Shown here: piece after piece, positions 24,527 through 32,984 of the stretch
Layout: every line of letters begins with the position of its first letter
Position numbering within the stretch: position 1 is the first letter of the stretch
NCBI GenBank assembly: GCA_020638195.1
Contig: JACKJC010000002.1
Coordinates: forward strand, 372,001-436,000
Source: Methylobacteriaceae bacterium
GTDB lineage: Bacteria > Pseudomonadota > Alphaproteobacteria > Rhizobiales > Beijerinckiaceae
Direction of reading: 5' to 3'
Length of the DNA stretch: 64,000 nucleotides
The notes under the pieces: model-generated
The model's input: only the letters and a program-made list of their open reading frames with translations
Database searches by the model: none
What the model was told of the DNA's origin: nothing
Program-made: the position numbers and the translations under genes

Positions 24527-26013
24527 CGGCGTCCATCGCGCGCGAGCAGCGCGTCAGCCTCCGCAGGGCCTGCCGAGCCGGCGCGATAGAGGCCCAGGCC
24601 CTGGTCGCCCTCCGAGCGCCACGCCTCGAGGAAGGGCTCCACAGCGCGCCAGCCGGCCTCCACGCCGTCGGCGCGCTGATAGAGGAGCCCGTCGCCGGTC
24701 ATGCAATCGTAAAGAAGCGTCTCGTAGCCGGTCGCGGGCTGCGTATCGAAAAAATCGGCGTAGCGGAAATCCATGGCGACGCGTGCGATCGACAGGCTGG
24801 GGCCGGGCGTCTTGGCGTTGAATTGCAATCTGATGCCTTCGTCGGGCGCGATCTGCAGCACCAGATAATTCGAGCGCAGGCCTTCCAGATCGATGCCCCG
24901 GAACATAGAGATCGGCGCCTCTCGGAACTTGATCGCGACTTCCGTATAGCGACGCGTCAGCGCCTTGCCGGTGCGCAGGTAGAAAGGCACGCCAGCCCAG
25001 CGCCAATTGTCGATCGACAATTTGAGCGCGGCGAAGGTTTCGGTCGTGCTGTTGGGCGCGACGTCCTTCTCCTGGCGATAGTCGTCGACGACTTCGTCGC
25101 CGATGCGGCCGGCGACATATTGCGCACGCACGGAGTCGCGCAGAGCCTCCTGCGGCGTGACGATGCGGATCGCATCCAGTGCGCGCGCCTTTTCCGAACG
25201 CACGCTCTGCGCGTCGAGCCGCGCCGGCGGCTCCATGGCGACAAGCGACAGCAACTGGAATAGATGGTTCGGCACCATGTCGCGCAAGGCGCCGGTCGCG
25301 TCGTAGAAGGCGCCGCGTCGGCCGATGGTCACGGTTTCCGCCACCGTGATCTGCACGTGATCGATGTGCTCGCGCTTCCAGATCGGCTCGAACAGGCCGT
25401 TGGCGAAGCGCAGCATCAATATGTTCTGCACCGTCTCCTTGCCGAGATAGTGATCGATGCGGAAAATCTGATCTTCGTCGAGAACCTCGCGCAATTCTGC
25501 GTTGAGCTTCATCGCGGAAGCCAGATCGTGGCCGAAGGGCTTTTCCAAGATCACGCGCGCGATCGTGCCATTGTTGCGTCCCGTGAGTTTTGCCGCGCCG
25601 AGCGCGCGCACGGTCGGCGCGAAGCCCGCAGGCGGAATGGCGAGATAGAAAATACGATTGCCCTTCGTGCCGCACTTCGCATCGACGTCGGCGAGATGGG
25701 CGCCGAGCGCCTCGAAGGATTTCTGATCCCGGGCGTCGGCGACTGCGACGGTCACGCGCGACACGAGATCGTCGACGATCGTTCGGTCGCACTTTTCCTT
25801 GCAGTATTTGCCGAGGCTTTCGCGCAAGTGATCGCGCATCGCCGTCTCGCCGTATTCTTCGCGGGTGACAGCGACGACGGCGAAGGATTCCGGCAGCAGC
25901 TTTTGCGCGGAGAGATTGTAGAGCGCGGGAAAGACGAGGCGGGCCGTGAGGTCGCCGTTGGCGCCGAACAGGACGAAGACGATGGGCGCGGGGCGCGTGT
26001 GAGCGTCAGTCAT
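24508..26013 (-). CDS. zwf: Glucose-6-phosphate 1-dehydrogenase
   Basis: A 501-residue enzyme that oxidises glucose-6-phosphate to 6-phosphogluconolactone with NADP or NAD. The nucleotide-binding segment FGANGDLTARLVFPAL is at residues 15-30 and the active-site motif RIDHYLGKE is near residue 190. I begin at the ATG at 26013 instead of 12 codons upstream because the shorter N-terminus matches the family. It lies between gnd, with a repeat-filled gap of 147 bases, and gntK, which it overlaps. Confidence 0.95.
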   Translation of the reverse strand: MTDAHTRPAPIVFVLFGANGDLTARLVFPALYNLSAQKLLPESFAVVAVTREEYGETAMRDHLRESLGKYCKEKCDRTIVDDLVSRVTVAVADARDQKSFEALGAHLADVDAKCGTKGNRIFYLAIPPAGFAPTVRALGAAKLTGRNNGTIARVILEKPFGHDLASAMKLNAELREVLDEDQIFRIDHYLGKETVQNILMLRFANGLFEPIWKREHIDHVQITVAETVTIGRRGAFYDATGALRDMVPNHLFQLLSLVAMEPPARLDAQSVRSEKARALDAIRIVTPQEALRDSVRAQYVAGRIGDEVVDDYRQEKDVAPNSTTETFAALKLSIDNWRWAGVPFYLRTGKALTRRYTEVAIKFREAPISMFRGIDLEGLRSNYLVLQIAPDEGIRLQFNAKTPGPSLSIARVAMDFRYADFFDTQPATGYETLLYDCMTGDGLLYQRADGVEAGWRAVEPFLEAWRSEGDQGLGLYRAGSAGPAEADALLARDGRRWRTAS

Positions 26014-26031
26014 GCGCGAGGCCAGGTCGTT

Positions 26032-26142
26032 GTCCCTCTCCCCGTGCAACGGGGGGAGGGATGGGGCGCGGGGCCAGCCACATCAAGACTGCTTGGCGAC
26101 CGGTCCCTCACCCTAACCCTCTCCCCGCACGCGGGGAGAGGG
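26032..26142. repeat. Intergenic palindromes between zwf and gnd
   Basis: Two related hairpins: an imperfect one around 26034-26060 (CTCTCCCCGTGCAACGGGGGG) and a perfect 12-base-pair stem CCCTCTCCCCGC-AC-GCGGGGAGAGGG at 26117-26142, preceded by CCCTCACCCTAA. Similar CTCCC-rich hairpins recur at 32829-32970. Confidence 0.8.
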
Positions 26143-26160
26143 AACAGATCGGCGTTTCCG

Positions 26161-27135
26161 TCACTTCGCTTCGCCATGACCGCCGAATCCCTTGCGCATG
26201 GCCGAGAGAATCTTGTCGCCGAACGTCGCCTCCTGTCGCGAGCGGAAACGCGCGAAAAGCGCTGCCGTCAGGACAGGCGCGGGCGTCGCCTGTTCGACGG
26301 CTTCCTGCACCGTCCAGCGCCCCTCGCCGGAATCCTCGACCTTGCCAGTGAAGGCGGCGAGCGCCGGGTCTTTCGCGAGCGCGGTTGCGGTGAGATCGAG
26401 CAGCCAGGAAGTGACGACGGAGCCGCGCCGCCAGACTTCCGCGACATCGGCGACCTCGATCGCGAAACGCTCCTCTTCCGGCCGGCTGTCGTCGCCGGCG
26501 TGGCGCAGCAGGTCGAAGCCCTCGGCATAGGCCTGCATCAATCCGTACTCGATGCCGTTATGCACCATCTTCACGTAATGGCCGGCGCCTACTGTGCCGC
26601 AATGCAGATAGCCATGTTCGGCGGTGGGGTTGTGCGCCGCGCGGCCGGGCGTCCTGTCGATGTCGCCGGCTCCTGGGGCCAGCGTCGCGAAGATCGGATC
26701 GAGGCGTTCGACCACGGCCTTCTCGCCGCCGATCATCAGGCAATAGCCGCGCTCCAGGCCCCAGACGCCGCCCGACGTGCCGACGTCCATATAGTGGAGT
26801 CCGCGCCCGGCGAGCTTCTTTCCGCGCCGCACGTCGTCGCGCCAGAATGTGTTGCCGCCGTCGATGATGACGTCCCCGGATGCGGCGAGGCCCGCTGCTT
26901 CCTCGATCGATTGTTCGGTGATGGCGCCGGATGGCAGCATCATCCAGATCACGCGCGGCGGCGCCAGCTTCTGCACGAGATCGGCGAGGCTCGTCGCCGG
27001 CGTCATGCCTTCGCCCGCGAGTTCGCGGACGATGTCGTCGTGGCGATTGTAGCCGACGACCTGATGGCCCGCGCGCATCAGGCGGCGCGCGATATTGGCG
27101 CCCATGCGGCCGAGGCCGACAATACCGATCTGCAT
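26161..27135 (-). CDS. gnd: 6-phosphogluconate dehydrogenase, short (decarboxylating) form
   Basis: A 324-residue enzyme. The Rossmann motif GIVGLGRMGANIARRL is at residues 4-19 and the substrate motif GHYVKMVHNGIEYGLMQAYAEG near residues 170-191 contains the catalytic Lys and the HNGIEY set. At about 325 residues it is the short GntZ/YqeC-like form rather than the 470-residue type; some short forms prefer NAD. It converts 6-phosphogluconate to ribulose-5-phosphate. The ATG at 27135 has GGAGG seven bases upstream. It is first in the order gnd - zwf - gntK. Confidence 0.93.
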   Translation of the reverse strand: MQIGIVGLGRMGANIARRLMRAGHQVVGYNRHDDIVRELAGEGMTPATSLADLVQKLAPPRVIWMMLPSGAITEQSIEEAAGLAASGDVIIDGGNTFWRDDVRRGKKLAGRGLHYMDVGTSGGVWGLERGYCLMIGGEKAVVERLDPIFATLAPGAGDIDRTPGRAAHNPTAEHGYLHCGTVGAGHYVKMVHNGIEYGLMQAYAEGFDLLRHAGDDSRPEEERFAIEVADVAEVWRRGSVVTSWLLDLTATALAKDPALAAFTGKVEDSGEGRWTVQEAVEQATPAPVLTAALFARFRSRQEATFGDKILSAMRKGFGGHGEAK

Positions 27136-27239
27136 GGAACCTCCGCAGGCAATCGTCTGGACAACAGAACTAGGTCGTCTCAGGATCGGCGCCAAGGTGG
27201 AAACGAAAGCGCCGCCTAGACGGCGCGGGGGAGGATGGT

Positions 27240-27998
27240 ATGCGACTTGCGGGCAAATCCGCCGTGATCACGGGCGGCTCGGGCAATATCGGCATGGCGA
27301 CGGCGGCGCGGTTTCTGGCCGAGGGCGCTCGCGTGCTGATCGTCGATCGTGATGCGCCGCGCGTCGAGGCGGCCCTTGCGGAGCTCAAGAGCAATTCCGC
27401 GCACGGGCTCGCCGCAGACGTGACCTCGGCCGACGACACGGCGCGATATGCCGCCGAAGCGCAGAAATTGTTCGGCCGTGTCGACGTGTTCTTCAACAAT
27501 GCGGGTATTGCAGGCGCCGTGGCGCCGACCGTCGATTATCGCGACGAGGATTTCGACGCGGTTATGGCGGTCAATGTTCGCGGCGTGTTCCTGGGGCTCA
27601 AGCACATGCTGCCGGCCATGAAGGACGGCGGCTCGGTCGTGTGCACGTCCTCCGTTGCGGGTCTTCGGGGCTCGGCGGGCATGCCAGCCTATGTCGCGAG
27701 CAAACACGCGGTCGTTGGCCTGATGCGCGTCGCGGCGATCGAAGCCGCGCCGCGAAAAATCCGCGTCAATACCGTGCATCCCGGCCCCGTGCAGGGCGAC
27801 ATGATGCGCGGGCTGGAGGGCGGCATGGCGCCCGCCAACCCGGACGCCGCGCACGACATGATCGTGCAGCGCATGCGGCTCGGGCGGTACATCGAGACCA
27901 AGGAAATCGCCGATCTCGTGACATTCCTGGCGAGCGACGAGAGCCGCATGATCACGGGGGCGACCATGGTGATCGACGCCGGCATGGCGGGCGGGTAG
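27240..27998 (+). CDS. Short-chain dehydrogenase/reductase
   Basis: A 252-residue classical SDR: NAD(P)-binding TGGSGNIG at residues 11-18, N86-N87-A-G, catalytic Ser near 138 in VCTSSVAG, and Y151-x3-K155. The acidic D36 after the second strand (VLIVDRD) suggests a preference for NAD. The substrate is unknown. It precedes an acyl-CoA ligase on the same strand; together they could oxidise an alcohol or hydroxyacid and activate the acid. It diverges from gnd with 104 bases between starts. Confidence 0.93.
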   Translation: MRLAGKSAVITGGSGNIGMATAARFLAEGARVLIVDRDAPRVEAALAELKSNSAHGLAADVTSADDTARYAAEAQKLFGRVDVFFNNAGIAGAVAPTVDYRDEDFDAVMAVNVRGVFLGLKHMLPAMKDGGSVVCTSSVAGLRGSAGMPAYVASKHAVVGLMRVAAIEAAPRKIRVNTVHPGPVQGDMMRGLEGGMAPANPDAAHDMIVQRMRLGRYIETKEIADLVTFLASDESRMITGATMVIDAGMAGG

Positions 27999-28043
27999 GG
28001 CCGCGCGCCTTCAGGCTCATAAAACCTGTCCGCTATCCAGCGC

Positions 28044-28068
28044 GCGAAGCTGAAGACTCGCGGTCCAA
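28044..28068. repeat. Degenerate copy of the GAGCC palindrome
   Basis: GCGAAGC-TGAA-GACTCGC followed by GGTCCAA differs from the ccoI tail repeat by two changes that keep the same length, loop and right flank. It lies just upstream of the second acyl-CoA ligase gene, 10 bases before its ATG. Confidence 0.65.
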
Positions 28069-28078
28069 GAGGAATGCA

Positions 28079-29650
28079 ATGATCATCACGCCCCTCCACC
28101 CCTTCAACGGGCTCGATGTCGCCGAACTCGTGCGCATCCGCGCGCGCACGCGACGCGATCATCCCTTTCTGATCTGGGAGCCATTCGAGGGGCAGGGCGA
28201 GACGCTGACCTATGGGGCGTTCCACGACCGCGTGGCGCGGTTGTCGGCGGGCCTGGCGAAGCGCGGGATCAGGCCGCGCGACTATGTGCTCATCCATCTC
28301 GACAATTGCCTGGAGACGCTGATCGCCTGGTACGCCTGCGCCGATCTCGGCGCCGTGCCGGTGACGACCAATGCGCGCTCTTCGCTCGACGAGCTGCAAT
28401 ATTTCGCGGGCCATTGCGGCGCGGTCGCCGCGATCACGCAGCCGAAATTCGCCGACCTCGTCAATCGCGCGTCACGCGACTTCAAATTCATTGCGGTGAC
28501 CTCGCACGACAATGGCGCGGCGCCGCCAGCCGGCCACGGGCCGGGCAATGATTCGTTCGAGGCGCTGTTTGCCGATGCGAGCGATGCGCCATGTCGCGCG
28601 GTCGATCCGCTGCATCCGATGGGCGTGCAATATACGTCCGGCACGACGTCCCGGCCGAAGGGCGTGCTGTGGACGCACGCCAATGCGCTTTGGGGGGCGC
28701 GTGTCAACGCCGTGCACGAGGACTTGCGCGCAGAAGACGTGCATCTCGTGCATCTGCCGCTGTTCCACACCAATGCGCAGGCCTATTCGATCCTCGCCAC
28801 ACTGTGGGCGGGCTCGACCGCCGTCGTCATGCCGCGTTTCTCGGCGAGCCGGTTCTGGCCGATCTCGTTACGCAACCGCTGCACGTGGACATCCGTCATT
28901 CCCTTCTGCGTGAAGGCGCTGATGGATATCGAAAGGCCGTCCGAGCATTTTTATCGCCTGTGGGGCAGCGCGATCTGCGAGCCGCCGACCGATGCGCATT
29001 TCGGTGTGAAGACGATCGGCTGGTGGGGCATGACCGAGACGATCACGCATGGCATCGTCGGCGATGTGCATATGCCGAACACGCCGCTGTCCTGTGGCCG
29101 GCCGGCGCCGGAATACGGCATTCACATCGAGGCCGAGGATGGCCGGCCCGTGCAGCCCGGCGAGACCGGACATCTGAAGGTGCGCGGCCTGCGCGGCCTC
29201 TCGCTGTTCGCGGAGTACATCAACAATGCGCAGGCCACCGCCGACGCATTCGACGAGCGCGGCCTGTTCCTCACCGGCGATCGCGTGACCTTGATGGATT
29301 GCGGCTCGATCCGCTTTTCCGATCGCGACAAGGACATGCTGAAGGTCGGCGGCGAGAATGTCGCGGCCTCCGAGATCGAACGCGTGATCTTGACCGTGCC
29401 GGGCGTGCGCGAGGTGGCGGTTGTGGCCAAGCCGCATCCGATGCTCGACGAGGCGCCGGTCGCCTTCGTGATCGCGGAAGACAGTCTCGGCGAAGCGCCT
29501 GCATTGCCTGATGCGATCATGGCGGCGTGCAAGGGCGCGCTCGCGAATTTCAAGCATCCACATGAGGTGCGCGTGGTGAAGGACATGCCGCGCTCGACGC
29601 TGGAGAAGGTCGCGAAGGCGGAATTGCGGAAGCTTTTGAAGGAGACATGA
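28079..29650 (+). CDS. AMP-binding acyl-CoA ligase (CaiC-like)
   Basis: A 523-residue ANL-superfamily enzyme. The phosphate loop is YTSGTTSRPKG at residues 185-195, which has Ser where Gly is usual, followed by WWGMTETI and GLFLTGDRVTLMDCGSIRFSDRDKDMLKVGGENV. The C-terminal catalytic lysine lies in PRSTLEKVAKAEL. The arrangement resembles crotonobetaine/carnitine-CoA ligases and other short-chain acid ligases. The start follows AGAGGA. It follows an SDR gene and converges with the LysR gene. Confidence 0.88.
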   Translation: MIITPLHPFNGLDVAELVRIRARTRRDHPFLIWEPFEGQGETLTYGAFHDRVARLSAGLAKRGIRPRDYVLIHLDNCLETLIAWYACADLGAVPVTTNARSSLDELQYFAGHCGAVAAITQPKFADLVNRASRDFKFIAVTSHDNGAAPPAGHGPGNDSFEALFADASDAPCRAVDPLHPMGVQYTSGTTSRPKGVLWTHANALWGARVNAVHEDLRAEDVHLVHLPLFHTNAQAYSILATLWAGSTAVVMPRFSASRFWPISLRNRCTWTSVIPFCVKALMDIERPSEHFYRLWGSAICEPPTDAHFGVKTIGWWGMTETITHGIVGDVHMPNTPLSCGRPAPEYGIHIEAEDGRPVQPGETGHLKVRGLRGLSLFAEYINNAQATADAFDERGLFLTGDRVTLMDCGSIRFSDRDKDMLKVGGENVAASEIERVILTVPGVREVAVVAKPHPMLDEAPVAFVIAEDSLGEAPALPDAIMAACKGALANFKHPHEVRVVKDMPRSTLEKVAKAELRKLLKET

Positions 29651-29674
29651 AAGAGTCGAATAGCGGCGCGGCGA

Positions 29675-30586
29675 CTATTTTCTCCGCGCCTTCTTCGCGC
29701 CTCCGTGTTCCGCGGCCACCCGCGCCGCTATTGACGCGATCTCGCTCGCGGCGCGCGAGGCTGGATGGTCGATCCAGCTTGCGTGAAATTCGAGGTCCGG
29801 CAATTTCGCCTCGCTGCGCACGATGCGCAATTCGCCGCGCGTCAATTCGTTGGCGACGATCGCCGGCGGAATGACGGCGACGCCCAGCTTTTCGACGGTC
29901 ATGCGCACGAGGGTCGCGAGCGAGGCCGAGGCATGCAGCCGCGTCTGCGGAGAGTGCGGGCCGTTGAACAGGGCGGCGACAGCCGCATAGGGCTGCGTGT
30001 TGCGCGAAAAAGTGACGATGGGATAGCGCGCGATCTCCGCGATACGCGCGGGCCGGCGCGGCCATGCGATCTCCGGGCTCGAAATGAAGGCGAGCGGATA
30101 GGTCATCAATGGAAGACTCAAGGCGTTGGGCGCCATGACCGGACCTATCAGAAAAGCGAGGTCGAGTTCCTGCATGCGCAACCGCTGGCGCAGGTTGGGT
30201 GAAATATCGACCTCGATTTCCAGCGCGAGCAGGGGAAAGCGCGCCTGCACCGCCTTGAGAAATTGCGTGAGCCAGGTGTGAACGACGGTTTCGGCGACGC
30301 CCAGCCGCAGCACGCCGCGCGCGGTCGAGATATCGCCGACGGCCGCCAGCATTTCCGCGCGCAGGCCGAGCAGCTTCTCGGCGTAGACCAGCAATTCGCG
30401 GCCGCGCGGCGTCGGCGCGGCGATGCGCGCGTCGCGCGACAGGACGCGCGCGCCAAGCGCCTGTTCGAGGCCGGCGATGCGCTGGGAAATGGCGGGCTGT
30501 GTCGTGTTGAGCTTGCCGGCGGCGGCGCGGAACGACCCGAGGGTGGCCACCCAGTAGAAGGTTTCGATCTCCTTGAAGTCGAACAT
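29675..30586 (-). CDS. LysR family transcriptional regulator
   Basis: A 303-residue LysR-type regulator with an N-terminal winged helix-turn-helix (residues 1-65; FRAAAGKLNTTQPAISQRIAGLEQ) and a substrate-binding-like effector domain from about residue 90. It is divergent from the DUF1445 gene and the operon behind it, with a perfect inverted repeat in the shared control region. LysR regulators usually control the divergent operon in response to a pathway metabolite; here the candidates are 5-oxoproline or D-glutamate. Confidence 0.94.
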   Translation of the reverse strand: MFDFKEIETFYWVATLGSFRAAAGKLNTTQPAISQRIAGLEQALGARVLSRDARIAAPTPRGRELLVYAEKLLGLRAEMLAAVGDISTARGVLRLGVAETVVHTWLTQFLKAVQARFPLLALEIEVDISPNLRQRLRMQELDLAFLIGPVMAPNALSLPLMTYPLAFISSPEIAWPRRPARIAEIARYPIVTFSRNTQPYAAVAALFNGPHSPQTRLHASASLATLVRMTVEKLGVAVIPPAIVANELTRGELRIVRSEAKLPDLEFHASWIDHPASRAASEIASIAARVAAEHGGAKKARRK

Positions 30587-30597
30587 GTGGGCCTCCG

Positions 30598-30620
30598 TTC
30601 GATAAATGCAGCTTATCGAA
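30598..30620. promoter_or_regulatory. LysR-type operator
   Basis: TTCGATAA-ATGCAGC-TTATCGAA is a perfect 8-base inverted repeat with a 7-base spacer and contains the T-N11-A core of LysR boxes. It lies 12 bases upstream of the LysR start and 80 bases before the DUF1445 start. Related half-sites (TTCGAAAA near 30627 and TTATCGAG near 30646) follow and could be the activation site. Confidence 0.75.
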
Positions 30621-30699
30621 ATCTATTCGAAAATACGATTGGACTTTATCGAGCCTCGCCGTCGAAACTCTCCTGGTCAAGACGCGACGGAGGCAGGCG

Positions 30700-31503
30700 T
30701 TGGGCGAAGCGGCGATCGACGGGCGTACGATGAATGGCCACGCAGCGCGACTCGCCTGCCGCAACGGCAAGGTCACAGGCACAACCGCCGGCCTCGCTCC
30801 CGGTTACGTCCAGGGCAATCTGGTCATCCTGCCGCGTGAAGACGCCGCCGATTTCATGCGCTTCGCGCAAGCCAATCCGAAACCCTGTCCGATCATCGGC
30901 GTGAGCGACGTCGGCAGCGCCAATATTCCCGCGCTCGGCGCCGATCTCGACATACGCACCGACATCCCGGGCTATCGCGTGTGGCGTGATGGCGAATGCG
31001 TGGCCGAGACGGGCGACGTCGCCGAGTTCTGGCGCGACGATCTCGTGTCCTTCGTGATCGGCTGCTCCTATTCGTTCGAAGAAGCGCTGGTGGAGGACGG
31101 GATCGAGATAAGGCACATCACCGAAAATCGGAAAGTGCCGATGTTCCGCACCTCGATCGCTACGACGCCGGCCGGAAAATTCCACGGGCCGCTGGTGGTT
31201 TCAATGCGGCCGCTGAAGCCCGCCGACGCGATCCGCGCGGTGCAGATCACGTCACGCTATCCGGCCGTGCACGGCGCGCCGGTGCATATCGGCCTGCCGC
31301 GGCAGATCGGCATAGCGGACGTGAATGCGCCGGACTACGGCGACGCCGTTAGCGTGCATGACGACGAGTTGCCGGTGTTCTGGGCCTGCGGCGTGACGCC
31401 ACAAGCAGCGCTCGTCGCCTCCAAACCGGCCTTTGCGATTACACATTCGCCAGGGTCGATGCTGGTGACGGACTTGAAGAACAGGCAGTATGCGGTGATC
31501 TGA
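30700..31503 (+). CDS. DUF1445 / D-glutamate cyclase-like hydro-lyase family protein
   Basis: A 267-residue member of PF07286, annotated as putative hydro-lyase. The mammalian relative DGLUCY turns D-glutamate into 5-oxo-D-proline. Typical segments are PGYVQGNLVILP, DLVSFVIGCSYSFEEAL and FAITHSPGSMLVTDL. The start is TTG, chosen because GGAGG ends seven bases before it; an ATG at 30730 is the alternative. It is followed by the ABC transporter and then by pxpABC. So a cyclase producing 5-oxoproline and the oxoprolinase that opens it appear in one locus. The activity itself is inferred from the family. Confidence 0.87.
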   Translation: MGEAAIDGRTMNGHAARLACRNGKVTGTTAGLAPGYVQGNLVILPREDAADFMRFAQANPKPCPIIGVSDVGSANIPALGADLDIRTDIPGYRVWRDGECVAETGDVAEFWRDDLVSFVIGCSYSFEEALVEDGIEIRHITENRKVPMFRTSIATTPAGKFHGPLVVSMRPLKPADAIRAVQITSRYPAVHGAPVHIGLPRQIGIADVNAPDYGDAVSVHDDELPVFWACGVTPQAALVASKPAFAITHSPGSMLVTDLKNRQYAVI

Positions 31504-31546
31504 CGCGTCGCGCGATGTTGCGGGCGCCAACGACAGGAGCGAGGGC

Positions 31547-32794
31547 ATGAAACTCAATCGTCGTGAAGCACTCGCGGGCGCGGCCGCGCTCGCCGCGAGC
31601 CTGGGAGCGTCCGGGGCCTATGCGGCAGACGAGATCGTCGTCGGCGCCGTGTTCCCGATGTCGGGTTCGACGGCGCAGACCGGAGTCGATGCGCGCAATG
31701 CGATCGAGACGGCGCTGGCCATCGTCAACGCGAAGACCGACCTCGATCTGCCACTCGCCAAGGACGCGGGTCTCACGGGGCTCGGCGGAAACAAGATCAA
31801 GGTCGTCTATGCCGACCACCAGGGCGATCCGCAGAAGGGCCGCGCGGAAGCCGAACGCCTGATCACGCAGGACAAGGTGACGGCGATCATCGGCTGCTAC
31901 CACAGCTCCGTCTCGGCGACCGTAAGCCAGACCTGCGAGCGCTACGCCGTGCCGTTCATGTGCGCGGATTCGTCCTCGCCCAGCCTCAACAAGCGCGGAC
32001 TCAAGTTCTTCTTCCGCGCCTCCGCGCACGACGAGATGTTCTCCGCCGCCATGTTCGACCTCATGGACATGCTGCGCAAGCAGGGCCAGAAGATCGAAAC
32101 GCTGGCGCTGTTCCACGAGGACACAATCTTCGGCACGGATTCTGCGAATGTGCAGACGAAACTTGCGGCCGCGCGCGGCTACAAGATCGTCGCGGATGTG
32201 AAATATCGCGCCAATTCGCCATCGCTGACCTCGGAAGTGCAGCAGCTGAAGTCGGGCAACGCGGACGTGCTGATGCCGTCCTCCTACACGACAGACGGCA
32301 TCCTTCTGGTGCGCACGATGGCCGAGCTCGGCTACAAGCCGAAGGCGATCATCGCTCAGGCGGCGGGCTTCTCCGAGAAGGCGCTGTACGATGCGGTCGG
32401 CGATCATCTGGAAGGCGCGATCACGCGCGGCTCCTTCTCGCTCGATCTCGCGACCAAGCGGCCGATGGTGGGCAAGGTCAACGACCTCTTCAAGAAGACG
32501 GCCGGCAAGGATCTCAACGACAATACGTCGCGCGAATTCACGGCGATGATCACGCTCGCGGACGCGATCAATCGCGCTGCTTCCACCGATGGCGAAAAGA
32601 TCCGCGCCGCGCTGGCGGCGACCGACATCTCCGGCGACAAGACGATCATGCCGTGGAAGCGGATCAAGTTCGACGAGACCGGACAGAACAACGATTGCGA
32701 TCCGGTGCTGCTGCAATATGTCGGCAAGAAGTTCGTGACGATCTTCCCCGAGTCCGGCGCCATCGCGAAGCCGCTCTGGCCGATGAAGGGTTGA
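31547..32794 (+). CDS. Branched-chain-type ABC transporter substrate-binding protein
   Basis: A 415-residue periplasmic binding protein of the Leu/Ile/Val (HAAT) type. The N-terminus MKLNRREALAGAAALA...AYA carries a twin-arginine-like N-R-R motif and is likely cleaved after AYA (residues 25-27). The mature part begins ADEIVVGAVFPMSGSTAQTG, typical of the family. It heads the transporter genes and probably determines the substrate, which given the neighbours may be 5-oxoproline or D-glutamate rather than a branched-chain amino acid. A set of strong hairpins separates it from the permease gene. Confidence 0.92.
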   Translation: MKLNRREALAGAAALAASLGASGAYAADEIVVGAVFPMSGSTAQTGVDARNAIETALAIVNAKTDLDLPLAKDAGLTGLGGNKIKVVYADHQGDPQKGRAEAERLITQDKVTAIIGCYHSSVSATVSQTCERYAVPFMCADSSSPSLNKRGLKFFFRASAHDEMFSAAMFDLMDMLRKQGQKIETLALFHEDTIFGTDSANVQTKLAAARGYKIVADVKYRANSPSLTSEVQQLKSGNADVLMPSSYTTDGILLVRTMAELGYKPKAIIAQAAGFSEKALYDAVGDHLEGAITRGSFSLDLATKRPMVGKVNDLFKKTAGKDLNDNTSREFTAMITLADAINRAASTDGEKIRAALAATDISGDKTIMPWKRIKFDETGQNNDCDPVLLQYVGKKFVTIFPESGAIAKPLWPMKG

Positions 32795-32828
32795 TGCGGA
32801 TGGCGCGGTCCTTCCTTCTGCGGCTGCA

Positions 32829-32971
32829 TTCTCCCGCGAACGGGAGAAGGTGTCGCGCGGGATGCGCGACGGATGAAGGCCGCTCCGCTTCTCATCTCTA
32901 TGGGCCGGACGCGGCGCCCTCACCCAACCCTCGCTTCGCGAGGGCCGCCCTCTCCCGCTTCGCGGGAGAGG
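32829..32971. repeat. Hairpin cluster between binding protein and permease genes
   Basis: Three stems: TTCTCCCG-CGAA-CGGGAGAA at 32829-32848, CCCTCGC-TTC-GCGAGGG at 32928-32944, and CTCTCCCGC-TTC-GCGGGAGAG at 32950-32970, followed at once by a GGTGAGGGAGC ribosome-site-like run for livH. Such REP-like hairpins after a binding-protein gene often protect the upstream message, giving more binding protein than permease. Confidence 0.75.
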
Positions 32972-32984
32972 TGAGGGAGCGCCC

